From positions 1-7,028 of the forward strand of contig JAHEAT010000027.1 of the NCBI GenBank assembly GCA_024642605.1: 7,028 nucleotides of DNA, in the 5' to 3' direction. The notes beneath the pieces are model-generated. The model saw only the letters and a list, made by a program, of their open reading frames with translations, was not told where the DNA came from and ran no database searches. The translations under genes and the position numbers were made by a program. This DNA is from Microbacteriaceae bacterium. Its GTDB lineage: Bacteria > Actinomycetota > Actinomycetes > Actinomycetales > Microbacteriaceae. Positions 5,803 to 7,028 of this stretch are shown piece after piece. The stretch's first letter is position 1. Every line of letters starts with the position of its first letter.

Positions 5803-7028
5803 ATGACCGAAACCTTGCTCTATATTCTTGGAATTCTCATCATCGTGGCGGGTCTGGCAATCTCGATTGGGCTGCACGAATTCGGCCACCTAATTCCTGC
5901 CAAAATGTTTGGCGTTCGCGTGCCAACCTGGGCCATTGGCTTTGGCCCCAAGCTCATTTCTAAGAAGATCGGCGAAACCGAGTATTCGCTTCGTGCCATT
6001 CCGCTCGGCGGTTTCATCACGCTAATCGGCATGTATCCACCAGCCAAAGAAGGCAGAGACGACTCAAAGCGTTGGTTTGGTGCCTCAATTCGCGCGGCTC
6101 GCGAAGCGCACTCCGAGCACATTCAACGCGGCGACGAAAATCGCAAGTTTTATCAGCTAGCCGCATGGAAACGCATCGTGGTGATGTTTGGTGGGCCGTT
6201 CATGAACCTGATTCTCGGGTTCTCGATGGTAACCATCGCACTCAGCGGTATTGGTGAATATCAACGAGTGAACACAGTGGCTCAAATAGTGCAGTGCGAG
6301 GCTCAAATGGTCGACGTAACCGCTAAGTGCGCAGCATCCGATGCCCAGACGCCTGCCGCGCTGGCCGGTTTCAAAGCAGGCGACCAGATTACTGCCGTTG
6401 ACGGTAAGCAGATCGCCAAAACCGAAGACCCCTTCGTTAGCGTTGTCGCCAAGCCAAACGCCCACCACAGTCTCACCGTTATTCGAGACGGTAAATCTAT
6501 GACTCTTTCGGTAACGCCTAAGGTTGCCAAACTGCCTTATGCCGATGCGAGCGGCAGCCTAGCCGTCGACGCCTCGGGTAAGCCCCTTCTAAAAGAGCGC
6601 GCCTACATTGGCTTGATGCTCGACCACGCTCGAGTGCCGTCGAGTATTGCCGAATCGCTCTCCGCTGGCTCTCAAATGGCGGGTCAAACGCTCGGGTTCA
6701 TAGTGCAGTTTCCTGCGCAAGTGTACGAATCGGTTTCTGGGCTGTTCACCTCGGCCGAACGCTCGCCAACTGGAGCGGTCTCGATCGTTGGTATCACTCA
6801 GATGGCCGGTCAGGTCAACGCAAACTCAAATGCGACGCTCGCCGATCGGCTGTATCTCAACCTCATGTTGCTCGGTTCGCTCAATCTTGCACTGTTCGCA
6901 TTCAACATGATTCCGCTGCCGCCACTTGACGGCGGTCACATCGCCGGCGGAGTGTACGAGTATGCCAAGCGCGGCATCTACCGACTGCTCGGCAAGCCAG
7001 ACCCCGGCATCGCCGACACTGCCCTGCT
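5803..7028 (+). CDS. Membrane site-2 zinc metalloprotease, RseP/Rip1-like (partial, runs off the window)
   Basis: The frame is open from the ATG at 5803 to the window end (408 codons seen, no stop). This M50-family intramembrane protease cuts membrane-anchored regulators such as anti-sigma factors after a first cleavage. The first hydrophobic segment (about 5-29) ends with the zinc-binding, catalytic HEFGH (25-29). FGPKLISKKIGETEYSLRAI and PLGGF (47-71) follow, then a charged cytoplasmic stretch (about 80-120), a second segment with GGPFMN (130-135), and a PDZ-like domain at about 155-240 with AGFKAGDQITAVDG (188-201). The third metal ligand is in the NMIPLPPLDGGH motif (368-379; D376). Two cysteines before the PDZ core (C165, C176) could form a disulfide outside the membrane. 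Probably only the last 30-40 residues, with the final membrane segment, are missing. Mycobacterial Rip1 and E. coli RseP are the reference members; the exact substrate here is unknown. ispG would be expected downstream. Confidence 0.93.
   Translation, partial: MTETLLYILGILIIVAGLAISIGLHEFGHLIPAKMFGVRVPTWAIGFGPKLISKKIGETEYSLRAIPLGGFITLIGMYPPAKEGRDDSKRWFGASIRAAREAHSEHIQRGDENRKFYQLAAWKRIVVMFGGPFMNLILGFSMVTIALSGIGEYQRVNTVAQIVQCEAQMVDVTAKCAASDAQTPAALAGFKAGDQITAVDGKQIAKTEDPFVSVVAKPNAHHSLTVIRDGKSMTLSVTPKVAKLPYADASGSLAVDASGKPLLKERAYIGLMLDHARVPSSIAESLSAGSQMAGQTLGFIVQFPAQVYESVSGLFTSAERSPTGAVSIVGITQMAGQVNANSNATLADRLYLNLMLLGSLNLALFAFNMIPLPPLDGGHIAGGVYEYAKRGIYRLLGKPDPGIADTAL

Noticed and set aside
5820..6530. 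Several minus-strand frames and one plus-strand frame (6072-6257) within 5803-7028
   Set aside because: The plus-strand frame from 5803 encodes a complete site-2 protease core with HEFGH, PDZ and LDG motifs, so the others are shadows.

Overview
The window looks like a chromosomal segment of an actinobacterium, most likely of the Microbacteriaceae (the modest GC content and protein style fit small-genome freshwater lineages of that family). The grounds are the actinobacterial form of Dxr, the dxr–site-2-protease gene order found in Actinobacteria, and protein sequences that resemble that family. This is judged by eye, without a database search. The window is almost fully coding, and I see no RNA genes, mobile elements, CRISPR arrays or prophage.

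Layout. (1) Bases 1-1782, plus strand: the last codons of a probable potA, then potB and potC, encoding the two membrane subunits of a spermidine/putrescine-type ABC importer. The genes are tightly packed (3-nt gap, then a 4-nt overlap) and each permease start has a GAGGA ribosome site. (2) Bases 1832-4577, minus strand and convergent with the pot genes: gabT (4-aminobutyrate aminotransferase) followed 46-55 nt later by a second class-III aminotransferase. The second enzyme has the overall build of glutamate-1-semialdehyde aminomutase but lacks that enzyme's and GabT's usual cofactor and substrate motifs. (3) Bases 4667-7028, plus strand and divergent from gabT: dxr (MEP isoprenoid pathway), then a site-2 zinc metalloprotease of the RseP/Rip1 type, cut off by the window end.

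How the genes fit together. PotABC imports polyamines. Putrescine breakdown leads to 4-aminobutyrate (GABA), which GabT converts to succinate semialdehyde. The transporter and the two aminotransferases therefore plausibly form one polyamine/GABA nitrogen-scavenging locus, although they lie on opposite strands and the steps between are not in the window. The second aminotransferase is the least explained gene here. dxr and the protease are housekeeping genes of isoprenoid synthesis and envelope stress signalling.

Regulation. The three genes with no upstream gene close enough to give them an obvious ribosome site (gabT, dxr, the protease) each carry a -10-like hexamer ending exactly 6 nt before the ATG, which suggests leaderless transcripts. 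The operon-internal genes potB, potC and the second aminotransferase have Shine-Dalgarno sites. I did not find a clear novel system; the best leads are the divergent aminotransferase and the leaderless-promoter pattern.
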